Origin: Thermomucor indicae-seudaticae
Taxonomy: Eukaryota; Mucoromycota; Mucoromycetes; Mucorales; Lichtheimiaceae
Assembly: GCA_000787465.1 (NCBI GenBank)
Contig: JSYX01000028.1
Location: 1-64,000 of the forward strand
Length of the DNA: 64,000 nt
Direction of reading: 5' to 3'
Numbering within the stretch: the first letter of the stretch is position 1; the number at the start of each line of letters is the position of its first letter. A model generated the notes under the pieces. It worked only from the letters and a program-made list of their open reading frames with translations. It was not told the origin of the DNA and did not search any database. A program made the position numbers and the translations under genes. Below are positions 12,301 to 23,316 of the stretch, one piece after another.

Positions 12301-13028
12301 GGTTTTGCCTTTGCATGTGAAGTTGTAGGAACCCACGTGCTGATTTTCTGAATAAGGTGCACAGAAAAGCAACCAGACGCAGGCATCGGCAGCGTCGTTC
12401 CACAGTGCTGCTCCGACATTTGGCTCCGTTTTCCAGCAACCAGGTGCCACGGCTGCAATGCGTGTCACTACGAAGCTCCGCCAACGGCAACAACGATCGA
12501 TGCGTTTATTGTGCAACCTCTGGCTTCTATCCGCCGACTGCTTTCTGAAGCTTGGTCGTTACGATGAAGCACTCAAGGCAATTGAAGAAGCAGAGAGCAT
12601 CGATTGTGCTTCAAATGCCCGAGTATGGAGCACGTTGGGCCGACTCTATTTTCAGCAAGGCAATATAGTTAGGGCGATCACCGCTTTCCAAAAGGGCCTA
12701 GTGTGTGATGCGCACGATGTAGATTGTCGATTGTGGTTGGCCAAGGCCTACATGGAGCAAAAGCTATATGAGGTGGCCGAAGGTCTTTTGGACGCAGTAA
12801 CAAAAGGCAATGGTTGGGACAGCGCTGAAGCTTGGTTAGTTGCTTGTTATTATTATTATCAGTATGGCTTCTCCCAGTGATTAATATGACCGGTATAGGT
12901 ACCATCTCGGCGATCTTTACAAACGGACCAATCGCTTAAAGCGTGCCAAAGATTGTTTATTATACGCCCTTGAGTTGGAACAAACACGCCCTATACATCC
13001 GTTTTCTGTTCTTCCTCGTTGTACATAG
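9388..13028 (+). CDS. YPP1: Ypp1/TTC7-type TPR protein of the plasma-membrane PI4-kinase complex
   Basis: Nine exons join to 1020 aa: 9388-9776, 9866-9990, 10064-10223, 10311-10496, 10581-10782, 10840-11371, 11436-12296, 12357-12834, 12899-13028. The start MTATKIVQLAKEIDDARCKG and the following LARRYKKHNP match the conserved Ypp1/TTC7 beginning. TPR-like helices follow (LEMTGDIESAWQSYEG, NISWRLYKRL, AVAYAKKAVQAKP). The C-terminal block has canonical TPRs (DCFLKLGRYDEALKAIEEAE, VWSTLGRLYFQQGNI, YHLGDLYKRTNRLKRAK). A Ser-rich low-complexity insert lies in exon 7 (about 12000-12250). In yeast and animals Ypp1/TTC7 bridges EFR3 and the PI4-kinase Stt4/PI4KIIIa at the plasma membrane and so supports PI4P synthesis; that role is known for the family and inferred here. 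The exon 1 donor (GTGATG) is weak but the only one that keeps the frame. Confidence 0.88.
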
Positions 13029-13674
13029 CTGAAAAATAGACATATATGGCAATATTTTAGACTGCTGGTGCTACTATTTTAACGAAAAACATCCCCCACT
13101 TACACACGTGCCCTGTATAGTGCAAGACACTGTTAATGATTATCCAGGATGTTACTGTGGCAATTCCGTTGGTCTCCTTTACTGACTAGAATCCCCCGTT
13201 GCAAAAGTGCTGGTAAAATAATCAAAACGAGCAGAATTGCTAAAGGGCAGAAAAAAATGCGTGAATGGGGATTTCTGCCAATTTTGTCTAACTCAATTTA
13301 TACATTTCAGCTAATTGATCTGCACCCTAGAAATTTCTTTCTTTACGCCACTTGCCCACACTTTCTAGCTTTTACCTGGGATCCAGCCTCATCGTAGATC
13401 GGGAAAGAAACATTTGAATCAAATTATGAAATACAGGGCGGGGCTTCGAGAGGGTTGCGTCTGTATTGCTGGTTCAGGGCGACGAGCTGGGACAGAAAAA
13501 GACTCTAAACTTTTTATAGCACGCACGTTGTGCAATTGTGGTCCCTCACCCTTTCTTCCTTGCTGCCCGTCTGTCTCTATCATTTGTTTCATCCTTACGT
13601 ACGCACCCCGTTCAGTCCTTCTTTTTTTCTTGCGCCTCTCCGTTCCTTTCGCCTTCTTCCTGTTTCTTCTCATC
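13029..13674. promoter_or_regulatory. Intergenic and leader of the glycosyltransferase gene
   Basis: No gene. The 120 bases before the next ATG are strongly pyrimidine-rich (CCCTTTCTTCCTTGCTGCCC, TTCTTTTTTTCTTGCGCC), as is common in fungal promoters and leaders. An in-frame upstream ATG exists at 13414, but the intervening sequence looks like leader. Confidence 0.35.
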
Positions 13675-16099
13675 ATGGCTCCACCGCCGCCCAACAATGT
13701 CGATGTCAAGTTTTACGATTTACCGAAAAGTAGTATTACTTCCACTTACTACCGCGGCGGTGGACTCTTGGTTCCACCCGTAACCTCCTATTATCCAGCA
13801 CCGAAGCGTTCCCGTACAGGCACATCCTCTTTCTTTTCTCGATACGACAAAAAGTGGCGCTGGTGGCACTTTTTGTCGACCCTCATTGTCCTCCTCGGTG
13901 TTCTCGAAGCAGCTGCGCTGGTGACGGGATACACGTTTCTTCGTGGACAATCGTCCACTGTTCGCATTGGTAAAACAGAAGTTTTTGATTATCGTCAAAC
14001 AGGGAAATATTTATAAATGGTGCATAGCATTACGACAATACCCTTCCATACCATACAAGCATTTGGACACAACTGTTTCTCTCGCAAATCTTCAGAAAGG
14101 CACAACCATCTATCACGTCACCAAAGAGTTTGGACCAGCGTCGACGGGTAATTTGGGTGTCACAGTAACAGCCCTGGCGGCAGCTCAGCAACGGACTGGA
14201 CTCAACGACGTCCGGATCGTGATGCCCTACTATTCGTTTCTGAAAAACAAGTACGAGATTGAGAAAGTGACGGATCTCGTCGTGGATATCCGAGATAAGA
14301 AGCATCGTCCAGTACCTATCGAATTTCGTGTCTGGAAAATGACCTACGTATTCGATCCTCCTCCTCCTCCACCGCCGTCCAATATGACGGTCTGGCAAGT
14401 CATTGACGGTGTCAACACTTCTATCTCTGTTGCGCCTTCACCTGAACCTCCTAAACCCATCCCACTCACTGAAAGAGTCCCTGTCTATCTCATCGGACCA
14501 GGCAACCGTAGACCTTTCAGTCAAGCATTTCGAGCCAGAAACGCGCTTCAGATCTACACAGCTTCTCCTGTCGGTCTACCTCGCGAATGGCAAGACCAGT
14601 TCTTTAGTAAAGCCGCTGCGTCATTTTTGACTCACCAGGCCACTGCTGTTGACGAGGAATCTTTATTTGCACCTATTCGTCTTGCACCCCATATCGACAT
14701 TGTCCACTTGCATGGTGCCTCCACTGCGCTTATTGCAAAACATCTGAACGACAAGCGCGAAAGTAATCAGCTGGGTCCCAAGCCGCCGGCTGTGGTCTAT
14801 ACCATGCATGATTACTTGCATGAGCTTCAGTACACCAATGCTCTCAGTAATGTGCGGAAATTCATGGACGAAGAAGATGAGGATGGGTTTCAGCAATATC
14901 TGCGCGGCAGTCGCATGTTTATGTCTAGCTTGGGAATCGATTACGCGAATGTGGTGACGATCATTGGCCGCACCATGGCTTCTGATATTGTCGAGGGTCG
15001 ATTTGAGTTTTATCTCAAGGAGCTTGTGATGGAGAGCGTGCTAAAGAAGGCCGAGGAACAAAGATTCTTTGGTATCAGCAACGGCATGGACTTTAAGCAA
15101 CTGAATCCGTTCACAGACGAGCGACTTGTGAAGCGCAAGATTCAGTATCCAGAGTACGGTCTGGACTTGGTTCTTCGCCAACAACCCGTAAAGTCGTCAG
15201 GACGTATCGCTTGGCCTCTATCGACAGCCTCTAATGATTACGTGACGACCTCGAAAGATCGCGCCAAGCGGTTCTTGGTACGACGCAGTCTGCTGAATGA
15301 ACAGGATCTGAAACGGCCCATGGCGTTATTCATCGGGCAATTCCAACATGACAAAGGTTTGGCCCATTTTGAAGAAGCCGCACGTCTGTTTTCGGAAAAC
15401 GGGATCAAGTTTGTCATCATTGGACAACCCGGCGACTATCCGCTTGAAAAGATAGAAGCCTTGCAGACCAAGTACCCTAACGACGTGGTTGTGATGTCGA
15501 CGCCCGCAGAGCAGCGGCGATGGTCCATCTTTTGCCGCAGCGCGGCTGACTTTGTGTTCGTACCTACCCGGACCGAGAGCTTTGGACTGACAGCGGCAGA
15601 GGGACTCTGGTTTGGGTCGTCGGTGATCTCAACGGGTGCCGGTGGACTGAGCGAGTACTTGATCGACCGTCCAGTGGATGCGACATGGTCTGCGGACGAA
15701 CCCGTGCGGGATATCCGGATCGTGCGCAACAAGACCACAAAGGCGCCTACCGTGACAAGCAGCGAGTCTTACAATGCGTATCTGTTTGATGTCAGTGGCC
15801 AAGGTCTGGAGTTTGCCATTCGCGATGCAGCAGTAGATTATCAGCGCAATTCGGCAAGCAAAGCATTACGCGAAGAATACGTCTTGCGCATGATCCGGTC
15901 GTCGCAGGCCCTAAGCTGGGACCGTGGACAGCAAATGGGGCCTGTGCACGATTATCGTCGGGCGTACGAGATCGCGTACGCTGATCGACAGTTACCGAGT
16001 CTGAATCGGCATGAAGTCGAGGAAGAAGAAGCACTCTTGCGTCGTCTGCTCCGTCAAAGACAACAAGAAGCCCTTGGCTACCATCAGATCGAGTACTAA
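13675..16099 (+). CDS. Membrane-anchored starch-synthase-like glycosyltransferase (GT5/GT4 fold)
   Basis: Two exons, 13675-13969 and 14028-16099, give 788 aa; the 58-bp intron restores the frame (STVRI|ALRQYP). Residues 1-60 are cytosolic and Pro/Ser-rich, 66-88 form one hydrophobic helix (HFLSTLIVLLGVLEAAALV), giving a type II anchor. The luminal part follows the GT-B order of glycogen/starch synthases: KEFGPASTGNLGVTVTALA replaces the KTGGLGDVV loop, then VVYTMHDYLHEL, ISNGMDFKQLNP, FIGQFQHDKGLAHFEE, and the donor-site motif TESFGLTAAEGLWFG...STGAGGLSEYL. The substrate is not evident. Family knowledge suggests ADP- or UDP-glucose type transfer in the secretory pathway or at the wall, which is inference. 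A Pro run (DPPPPPPPSN) sits in the N-terminal domain. It is convergent with the bZIP gene (125 bp between stops). Confidence 0.8.
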
Positions 16100-16224
16100 T
16101 CGACCCTACAACATAACACAAAAATTACATGCATTTTTTCCCTTTATCGTTCTGTAATTTACTATGTATCATACAACAAAGACATCTTTTTTTCTGCATT
16201 AGAATTATAAACATCGTCGGTGGA

Positions 16225-17633
16225 TTATTGGTAGTGGTTTTGAGAGGGAGTCATGAGGGTATCCCAAGAATCCAGGGAAGAAGAAAAGAAGGGATCGGGC
16301 GGCTGTTGTTGCTTGGGTAATCTGTTAAAGTAATATTGATGACCATCTGTCAGCTGGATTGGAGTACTGAAGAACAGTTCATCTGTCGACCGAGGTTTAC
16401 TGTTATTGGAAGACGTGGAGGAAATCGAAGAAGGGTATGATGATTTGTTTAATTCGTAGCCTAAAAAGGACGATATATCCGCGACCGTGACCTGTTTGTT
16501 TGATTCGGCAGGAGGATAATAAGGCTCGAGTTCTTTGAGTCCTTGCATACGTCGCCAACGGTTCGTGGTACGTTGGAGACTGAAATCGATCGTTAAGAAC
16601 CAGAACTTTTCGAAAAACTCTTTGGGAAGCTCCCAATTGCCCGCCACGGCCGGATCACCACCATGAAAGACGGAGCCCCTGAGAAGACATCGAAAGCAAT
16701 CGTCAAGGTCAAATTGGTCGCGGAATAGAATCATTCGATCTCTCATATGTGGCGTCGGTATTAGATCAATGCGAGGATCGTGAGGAATAGTAAGCTATAT
16801 AAATATATATAAAGTCATTCGCATTCATTCTATGTCTAACAGAAAGGATATAAATTATATACCTGCAGTAATGTTGGTTGGATCGCAAAGGGTAAAGAAT
16901 TCATCCGAGCACATGCGGCTTGCAGTCTGAGACGCATCCGGAGTGCCTGGATAGCAGCCAAATTGGATGTCAGTGGTTCTTCGCTCAGCATGACAGGTCG
17001 TGGTATAGGCTTTTCTTCTGTGGTATCGGATAGCACAGGGGATAGATCAGGAATGTGATCTGTATTATTATAATGACTGCTGCTGCCAGAGGAAGACGAA
17101 TGGAAGCATGGGGTATGAATGCCATCTTCTGTGATCACAATGGAACCTGTGGAATCGTATCGATAGGATGACCTTGAAAAGTTGGGCAGTTTGCTTTTCG
17201 AGTTTGCGTCCAGATACGATGCAATTGGTTCTGGGATGGATTGGGCCATGACAGCCAAGGTTTGCTCGTTGATATGAGGTCCATGCTGAGGAATTGTGAG
17301 GTTATGCTGGAAACAGACGAGCTGGAGGGAAAGCACAATGCCCTTGAGGTACCAGTTTTCCGATTTGAGGATATCGTTTTCGCTCTTGAGTTGCTCGTTT
17401 TCGTGGCTCAGCTTGTCTCGTTGCTCTCGGACCTGTTTAAGACTCGCTTCAAGTTCTCGAAGGTGTCGCTCCTTACGCTCCCGAAACGCTCGTTGTGCTG
17501 CCCGGTTTTGTGCTTTTCGAAGCGCTGGCGAAGCAGGATTGGGTTTCCGGCCTGGTTTTTTTCGAATTTTAACAGGTTTTTCTTGTTGTTGTTCAGTTAC
17601 TGGTTTGGGTTGCTTTTGTTCATCTGTATCCAT
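16225..17633 (-). CDS. bZIP transcription factor (Pap1/AP-1-type basic region)
   Basis: Two exons on the minus strand, 17633-16863 and 16794-16225, joined across a 68-bp intron, give 446 aa. A basic, Pro-containing start (KIRKKPGRKPNPASPALRK) precedes the basic region NRAAQRAFRERKERHLREL (about 43-61), the NxxAQxxFR signature of fungal AP-1/Yap factors. A leucine-zipper coiled coil continues to about residue 95. The C-terminal part begins LTIPHDPRIDLIPTPHMRDR, a block known from fungal bZIP proteins with a DUF3425-type C-terminal domain, then a Ser/Asn-rich tail. No Cys-rich Yap1 redox domains are visible, so an oxidative-stress role is not supported. I start at 17633 because the longer in-frame extension lacks composition typical of coding sequence. 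Confidence 0.85.
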
Positions 17634-18130
17634 TGTGTCTTTTCCACAAGAAAACAGGAAAAAAAAGAAGAGAATCTTATGAACTTTAAAGAGTATTGCG
17701 GGGAGACCAATCACTGGAGTCTGTCGCGTGGAACCTGATTTGTATATCCGCCCAGTGGGGAAACAATGTTTTCCGTGCATTCGTACCCCTTTTGGAAATC
17801 AGAAGCTGTAAACCGATGAACTGGAGTCGATTCCTGAAGAAGGCACTTATCTGCGATCTCACCAGTGATATTACCGCATTCAGACTACTCGACAAGGAAG
17901 GAAGATATGGATCTTGTGGAGTCGAAATGCCCTTCAGTGTTACCCAACCGGCACTCCGCTTGGGAAAAAAAGAAGACAGCATCAAAGATTAATGCAGGCC
18001 TTGGAAGAAACCTGATGATGTAGACAGGAATAAACAGAAGACCAAAGATAAACTTGTATGAGAATGACTGACAACTTCAAGCAGGCTTGGCGCTATATAA
18101 ATAATCGCAAAAACGAAAAGATAATAGATA
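17634..18130. promoter_or_regulatory. Divergent promoter region between bZIP and multicopper oxidase genes
   Basis: About 500 bp lie between two outward-facing starts. A strong TATA-like box, CTATATAAATAA (18093-18104), lies about 30 bp before the oxidase ATG. No gene is supported here. Confidence 0.5.
18093..18104 (+). promoter_or_regulatory. TATA box of the multicopper oxidase gene
   Basis: CTATATAAATAA is a near-consensus TATA element in a GC-richer context, 27-38 bp before the first ATG and about 50 bp before the second. Confidence 0.5.
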
Positions 18131-19991
18131 ATGCTTCATCAACTTGGAATGAAACTTGGTATTCTCTTGTTGTTCCTGGCAGTTAGTAGCGTCGCTGCAG
18201 ACGGTGGGATACGTTACTACGAGCTTAATATCACCCAGGGGAAACTGAATCCGGACTGCTCGGATTACACTGGCACGGCGCTTTTGGTGAATAATCAACT
18301 ACCCGGACCAGCCATCACACTCAAGCTCGGCGAGCGTGTGCGCATCTTGGTCCGGAACCAGCTACCAGAGTTTGACCTTGAGGCATTTCCGGAAGCGCCA
18401 CTCGGCAAGAGGACGAACGATGTTACCATCCATTACCACGGTATACACCAAAGAGGTTCACCTAGCGCTGACGGAGTGCCCTATCTGTCCCAGGATCCCA
18501 TTCCTCCCGGCGGTGAATACATGTATGACTTTACCGTAGAGGACCAACCAGGCACCTTCTTCTATCATGCTCACAATGGTCTTGAAGAATACACGGTCTT
18601 TGGCCCCTTTATTGTCTACGACCGCGAAGGCCCCCACAAGCACGAGCAGTTGATCACCATAAGTGAATGGTGGCACCGTGACCGTCCTCATCTTGAAAAC
18701 GCTATCCTGGGTCCCAACTTTACCGGCATTCCTGATGCCGAATCCATTCTGCTGAACGGTCGCACGTTGTACGATCCTACCTATGTGCGAAACCAGAAAC
18801 ACTGCGAAGGTTACCCGGTGATCCATGTGCATCCAGGCGAAACATACCGACTCCGCGTGATTGGCGCCACCGCGTTCCGAACCATCGGATTAGCCATTGC
18901 CCGCCATGTCCTGACCGTCATCGAAGTGGACGGTCGGCTTGTCAAGCCTTACCGCACTGAATATCTCGAGGTGGCGCCCGGTCAACGATTCTCTGTGCTA
19001 CTGCATGCAGACCAAGAACCCCAAGACTATACCATTGGCACGAGACGCATGTGGGGTGGCGAAGGCCAGAGCGACTCCAATGGCTATGCAGTCCTGCGCT
19101 ATGGCGACCACGAAGACAGAATTACCTATACGCCCATGGAGAAGCCTACCTTCCCGTCGCCTGATATTCCGTACTGGATATGGAAGGACCTGGAACCCCT
19201 CGAAGGCCTGAGCTCGCTTCTGGATTACGCTCCTTCCCGCACAATCAAGATCCGGGTCACGACAAAGACCCAGCCCGACGGCGGCGAGCGATGGTATGTC
19301 AATAATGTCACGTTCATGGAGCAGAGCAAGTCCAACATTCTCAGCGACATTGTCCACGGTGCCCGCAGAAAGAGACCCATTGACATTGCCGCTCTGGAAA
19401 TGAACAATTATTACGATCCTGGCCTCGGGACATATCCTTTGTTCATTGACGAAATCATTGACTTTGTTCTGCAGTCCACGCATGTGCCAGGCGAACCTTG
19501 TCGAACTCACCCGTGGCACACGCACGGACACTATTTCTGGGAGATCGCGAGTGGCGCTGGCGAGTACATTGAGGAATATCACGGACACATTCGGAATTTC
19601 CCGACCCCTTTCCAGCGGGACGTGTCGCTGGTCTATCCTGTCCTGAACACGACGCAAGAGCGTGAAGCAGCGCCAGGTTCACAGATTGGCTGTGGATGGT
19701 CGAAAATCAGACTCGTCGCGGTAAGTCGCATCATATGATCCTCAACAAACGGATATCGACTTGATACTGATTGGTTTTACGCTATCAGGATAACCCAGGC
19801 ATATGTAAATAAGTGACAACAGATCAAGAAAATGAACGCTGGTTTACTCATTTTGTTTTCTTTTCTCTCTAGGGGCCATGCACTGTCATAATGTTCCGCA
19901 CATGATTCAGGGCATGATGATTGCATTGGAAGAGGCATCAGACTTGATCCCTCACGTCGTAGCCCGCTATGAGGAGTATATTCAAATATAG
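18131..19991 (+). CDS. Secreted multicopper oxidase (laccase/ascorbate-oxidase type)
   Basis: Three exons (18131-19720, 19789-19804, 19873-19991) give 574 aa; the middle exon is only 16 nt. A signal peptide (MKLGILLLFLAVSSVAADG) opens the protein. All four copper-ligand motifs are visible: L1 HYHGIHQRG (His101, His103), L2 FFYHAHNG (His146, His148), L3 THPWHTHGHYFW and L4 MHCHNVPHMIQGM, the last carrying the T1 Cys-His with an axial Met. Three cupredoxin domains are implied by length. The reaction is four-electron reduction of O2 with oxidation of a phenolic, ascorbate-like or metal substrate; the substrate cannot be told from sequence. No transmembrane anchor or GPI signal is seen. The TATA box lies so close to 18131 that the second ATG (18149), which starts directly at the signal peptide, may be used. 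Confidence 0.88.
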
Positions 19992-20466
19992 CTGTGATTA
20001 TTAGCTACCTCTTAACATGATCTTGTCATCCGTGAAATAGACTGATATTCACGTTCATCAAACGTTCTGTACTGAAGTTCGCTATTACTTGATTCCGCCT
20101 TGAAAGGGGATGACTCCAGCCCAATTCTATGGTCCCCACTGAAACGCTTCTCTTGCATGCATTTTCTTTAAAACCTGATCATGGCGTTCTTGATGATCGT
20201 CGCGAGCATGTGCGCCACGGAATTTCTTCCTGGCAGCTGCGGAACGCGGCGACAACGTCATAGTTAAGGTCAATCACAAGATACTCTAAAAAGGACTGCG
20301 CCCTATATAAAGCGCGTCAGACGTGGTGTATCCTGTTGCTTACCATAGCATGCGCTACCTCGGTATCCTTGTTTTGACCTACATACATCCTTCAAACGTT
20401 GCATAGGTTATCGATTTTTTTTACCGCAAGGTTGAGGAAAAATTATGCTGCGTTCGTTTGGTCAAA
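19992..20466. other. Intergenic with TATA element and short signal-like ORF
   Basis: A TATA-like box (TATATAAAG, 20304-20312) precedes a 19-codon ORF at 20350-20406 (MRYLGILVLTYIHPSNVA). The short peptide looks like the start of a signal peptide. It may be an upstream ORF of the next gene or the remnant of a lost secreted-protein gene. Confidence 0.35.
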
Positions 20467-20886
20467 ATGCCAGGAAGCAGAATGACGGCTTTGAGCAGAG
20501 AAGCTCAACTTGGCCATTACATTAAAAACGTAAGAGTATAAATGTGCGCGCCTTACGTTGCCTGACCATGTTCATCGCAGGTACCGAGCTTTTCTCAAGA
20601 TGTAAAAGATCAAACGTGGCAATGTCCATTTTGTCCACCGCCGGCATTGACAATGCGGATACCTCCCAATGACAATCTGGCAGCCATGGAGGAAATATAC
20701 CCAAAAGTAATAGAGCATTTACAAATGCACAGACAAGAAGTGCTCATGGCCATGGATAATAACCAAAAGAAGCAAGCTCTCAAGGCAAATTGGCTACTTG
20801 CTTTATGCCAACCCATTCTTTCGTCTGCTAATGAAAGGATTTATAGGACGACAAGTCCAAACGGGCAACGTATTGGATCGATATAA
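20467..20886 (+). CDS. Small unknown protein with CxxC and HxxxH motif
   Basis: Two exons, 20467-20529 and 20581-20886, joined by a 51-bp GT-AG intron in frame (HYIKN|VPSFSQ), give 122 aa. The second exon carries WQCPFCPPP and, about 35 residues later, HLQMHR, a spacing that could form a zinc site with an extended loop. A helical, Lys/Gln-rich part follows (NNQKKQALKANWLL). I do not recognise a family. It sits next to a transposon and might be a transposon-associated or truncated gene, so a real function is uncertain. Confidence 0.45.
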
Positions 20887-21288
20887 CCGTTCGAGACAGA
20901 AACCTGTAAATATGGCATCCATTCTAGAAAGACCAAGATACCCAGTCGAAGATTGCTCAAAAAGCCATATGCATGATCGACCAACGCTGTTAAAGAGCGA
21001 CGTTTGTTTCTGTAATAAAATAGTCGAGCGATCCACTCTCGCGCATGCAACTTAAACCCGGCTTCTTGGTAACTGATCAAGCTTCTTTAGGCTTCCGTAT
21101 AATGATCTCATTTGACATTGCTGCTCAAAGCCTTTTTTTAACGGTGGACCATCGTATAAGCCCTATGTTGACGTGCTCAAGACCGAAATGAAGCATGCAG
21201 ATAAAAGAAAAGGGACATTGATTCACAAATCTGTCATGAGCAGTCGTAGACTTTCAAATACCTTTGTAAATTACTTGAGGCAGTAGCC
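20887..21288. other. Intergenic before the DNA transposon
   Basis: No gene or clear element. Short open frames on both strands have no motifs. Confidence 0.35.
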
Positions 21289-21826
21289 TGCAAGGTCCTC
21301 TAAAACTTGCCTATGCGATGGCTATGCCTGTAAAAGATGAGCTCGTGCCATAGAAAAATTTCGCGGAAAGATGTGAAAACGTGTTTTTGATGGACCCGTG
21401 AAAAGGCCATGAATATTGCTATTTCACGGTTTTTCACGAAAGCCAGGTATTCACAAGAAACAACGGATATTCACCCAGGAAAGTCACCCAGGTCACTTAA
21501 AATCATCTGTCTGAGTGTCACTCGGGCTTCGTGAAAACCCGTGAATTCTGGTTAAAAGCACCTTAACTACCGTGAATGCTTCTGGATTCTTGTGAATGAG
21601 GTCGCTTTTAATAGGTGAATAGTCATGAAATGTATACAGTATCGTGCTTTTTGAGTTGAAACTCGTGAAAAATTGTGAAAGAGGGTTCGATGGAGTTCAT
21701 TTATATTCACGAATCGCATTAAAAAATTGCGTAAAAAAGTGTTACGTATGCTTACGGGTAGTATTAAAGATCACGAAAAGCTGGTATTTATTTTTACGTA
21801 AATGTACGTCATAAACGTTGTTTTTA

Positions 21827-22777
21827 CTAACTACTATGTCTGCCGCGTCCGCTTCCACGACCACGACCACGTCCTCTTCCTCCCCCTCTGCCTTGGCTTA
21901 TCTCTCCTCCCCTATTACGTCTTGATCTGGCGCTTGCGTTGTCGGCAACAACGGTCTCGCTTTTGTTTTCTTCGATTGCCGTCGGCCGCTCGGAGGAAGC
22001 AGTACTAGATTAAAATCAATAAATAAATCAATATCTACTTGCGCGATTGGTGACCTTTGACGCTCTTGCTGACAATTAGTCAAAAATGAAAAGGAAACAA
22101 TGATATACGTACGTTTTCGGAATGCTTCCAGATGCAGGCGTAGTGAGCTGACTACTACCATATTGTCAATGTAAAAGTTAGAGAGCGAACACGCGGCGAT
22201 ATTTATACAGATCAAACATACCTGAGGGCGCACCGTTGTTTTCTTCTCCGGTGGCCATGTCGGTTGTCCCACTTCTCGGACAGTATATGCTCCGAACGCC
22301 AATTTCGCTCGCAGTGTTGGAACAATTATTCCTGTGTCTTTTTCTTGCACAATTTTTTCAAAAGATTCGATCGTTCTTCCTTGCTGACTGCCGCCCATGT
22401 GGTGGAATAAATGTTGCCCGGTTCATTCTTCTTGCGAGCTGGTCAATGGATACATTGGCTATTTCCTTAATTGTGGCGACCAAGGCAATACGCCTTGGCA
22501 TCTCCATGGCTCCTTTGGGGTCGACGACCTGGCAGATCTCTTCGTCCTTGATGTCCTTGACCTTTCGCTTTCCATTCATGCAAACTCATGTCGGTCGAGA
22601 TATAATGTTGGCATGGGTCGTTATTCTGTCTATAGTCGACCCGCTGAGGGCTGAAGACGTTCCTGCTTCATGCAGGGCATCCGTCATTCGCTGTTGGCTT
22701 TGGCTGAATTCGCCAATTGCATTGGCTATAGAAGCCAGTGCATGCCTAAATGCTTGCAAGTCAGAATTGCTCGCCAT
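21827..22777 (-). pseudogene. Transposon companion gene with RGG tail (frame-broken)
   Basis: The minus-strand reading starts at 22777 with MASNSDLQAFRHALASIAN, a helical Ser/Gln-rich stretch. It breaks frame near 22585, continues as a segment with KVKDIKDEEICQVVDPKGAM and IALVATIKEIANVSIDQLAR, and breaks again near 22390 before GRTIESFEKIVQEKDTGIIV...PPEKKTTVRPQ and a GTATGT donor. The last exon (about 22012-21827) encodes SARSRRNRGGEISQGRGGGRGRGRGRGSGRGR and a stop: an RGG tail of the kind that binds nucleic acid. It lies inside the transposon and points away from the transposase, so it is likely the element's second gene, a DNA- or RNA-binding accessory factor. The breaks indicate it is dead. 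Confidence 0.5.
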
Positions 22778-23316
22778 AGCAGAAGTAAAGAAGAAAGCGA
22801 AGCAGCATATGTATCCTCATCCCAACGCATATACATAGAATCAAGAATTGTGCGAGATAATTGTCTTAAAAATTATCCGAGTAAAACCGCTTAAATTTAT
22901 GATTGCTGGCTAGAAAGGAAGACCCTAAGACTCAGCGAAGAAGTTACAGTACACGCGTGATATATAAGATGTATGATAAATCGTTATTCTCAATTTACCG
23001 ATCGACGTCTGAATCACGGATTTGCTTTTTTCAAGGTGTATGTACACTTGATATAACGATAGTCTTGACGTAACCATCACATTTTTCCGGCACGGACCCT
23101 GTCATATATCGCGCGGGCACTGTACGTAGAGTCGCCCTCGTTAGTTTCATCTCGGTTAATTCCAAGCGCCCATTTACCTGGCTTCAAATTAACGGGTGCC
23201 AATTTTAAATATCATGTTTATGAAGTGAAATTACCCGCAGCCTATATATATTGACTGAGCTCGAGGGCCCGAGTGTTCAATAACTTTGACTTTCATTGAC
23301 TTTTCATACTGCAGCC

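Noticed and set aside
13414..13674. In-frame N-terminal extension of the glycosyltransferase
   Set aside because: Pyrimidine-rich leader-like sequence encoding an odd Cys/Phe-rich peptide; the ATG at 13675 gives a normal type II protein.
17241..17738. Plus-strand open frames opposite the bZIP region
   Set aside because: Antisense shadow of the basic and zipper region; Cys/Leu/Phe-rich nonsense composition.
18998..19657. 219-codon minus-strand open frame
   Set aside because: Fully antisense to the conserved multicopper oxidase exon with GC-rich codon third positions; no protein-like motifs.
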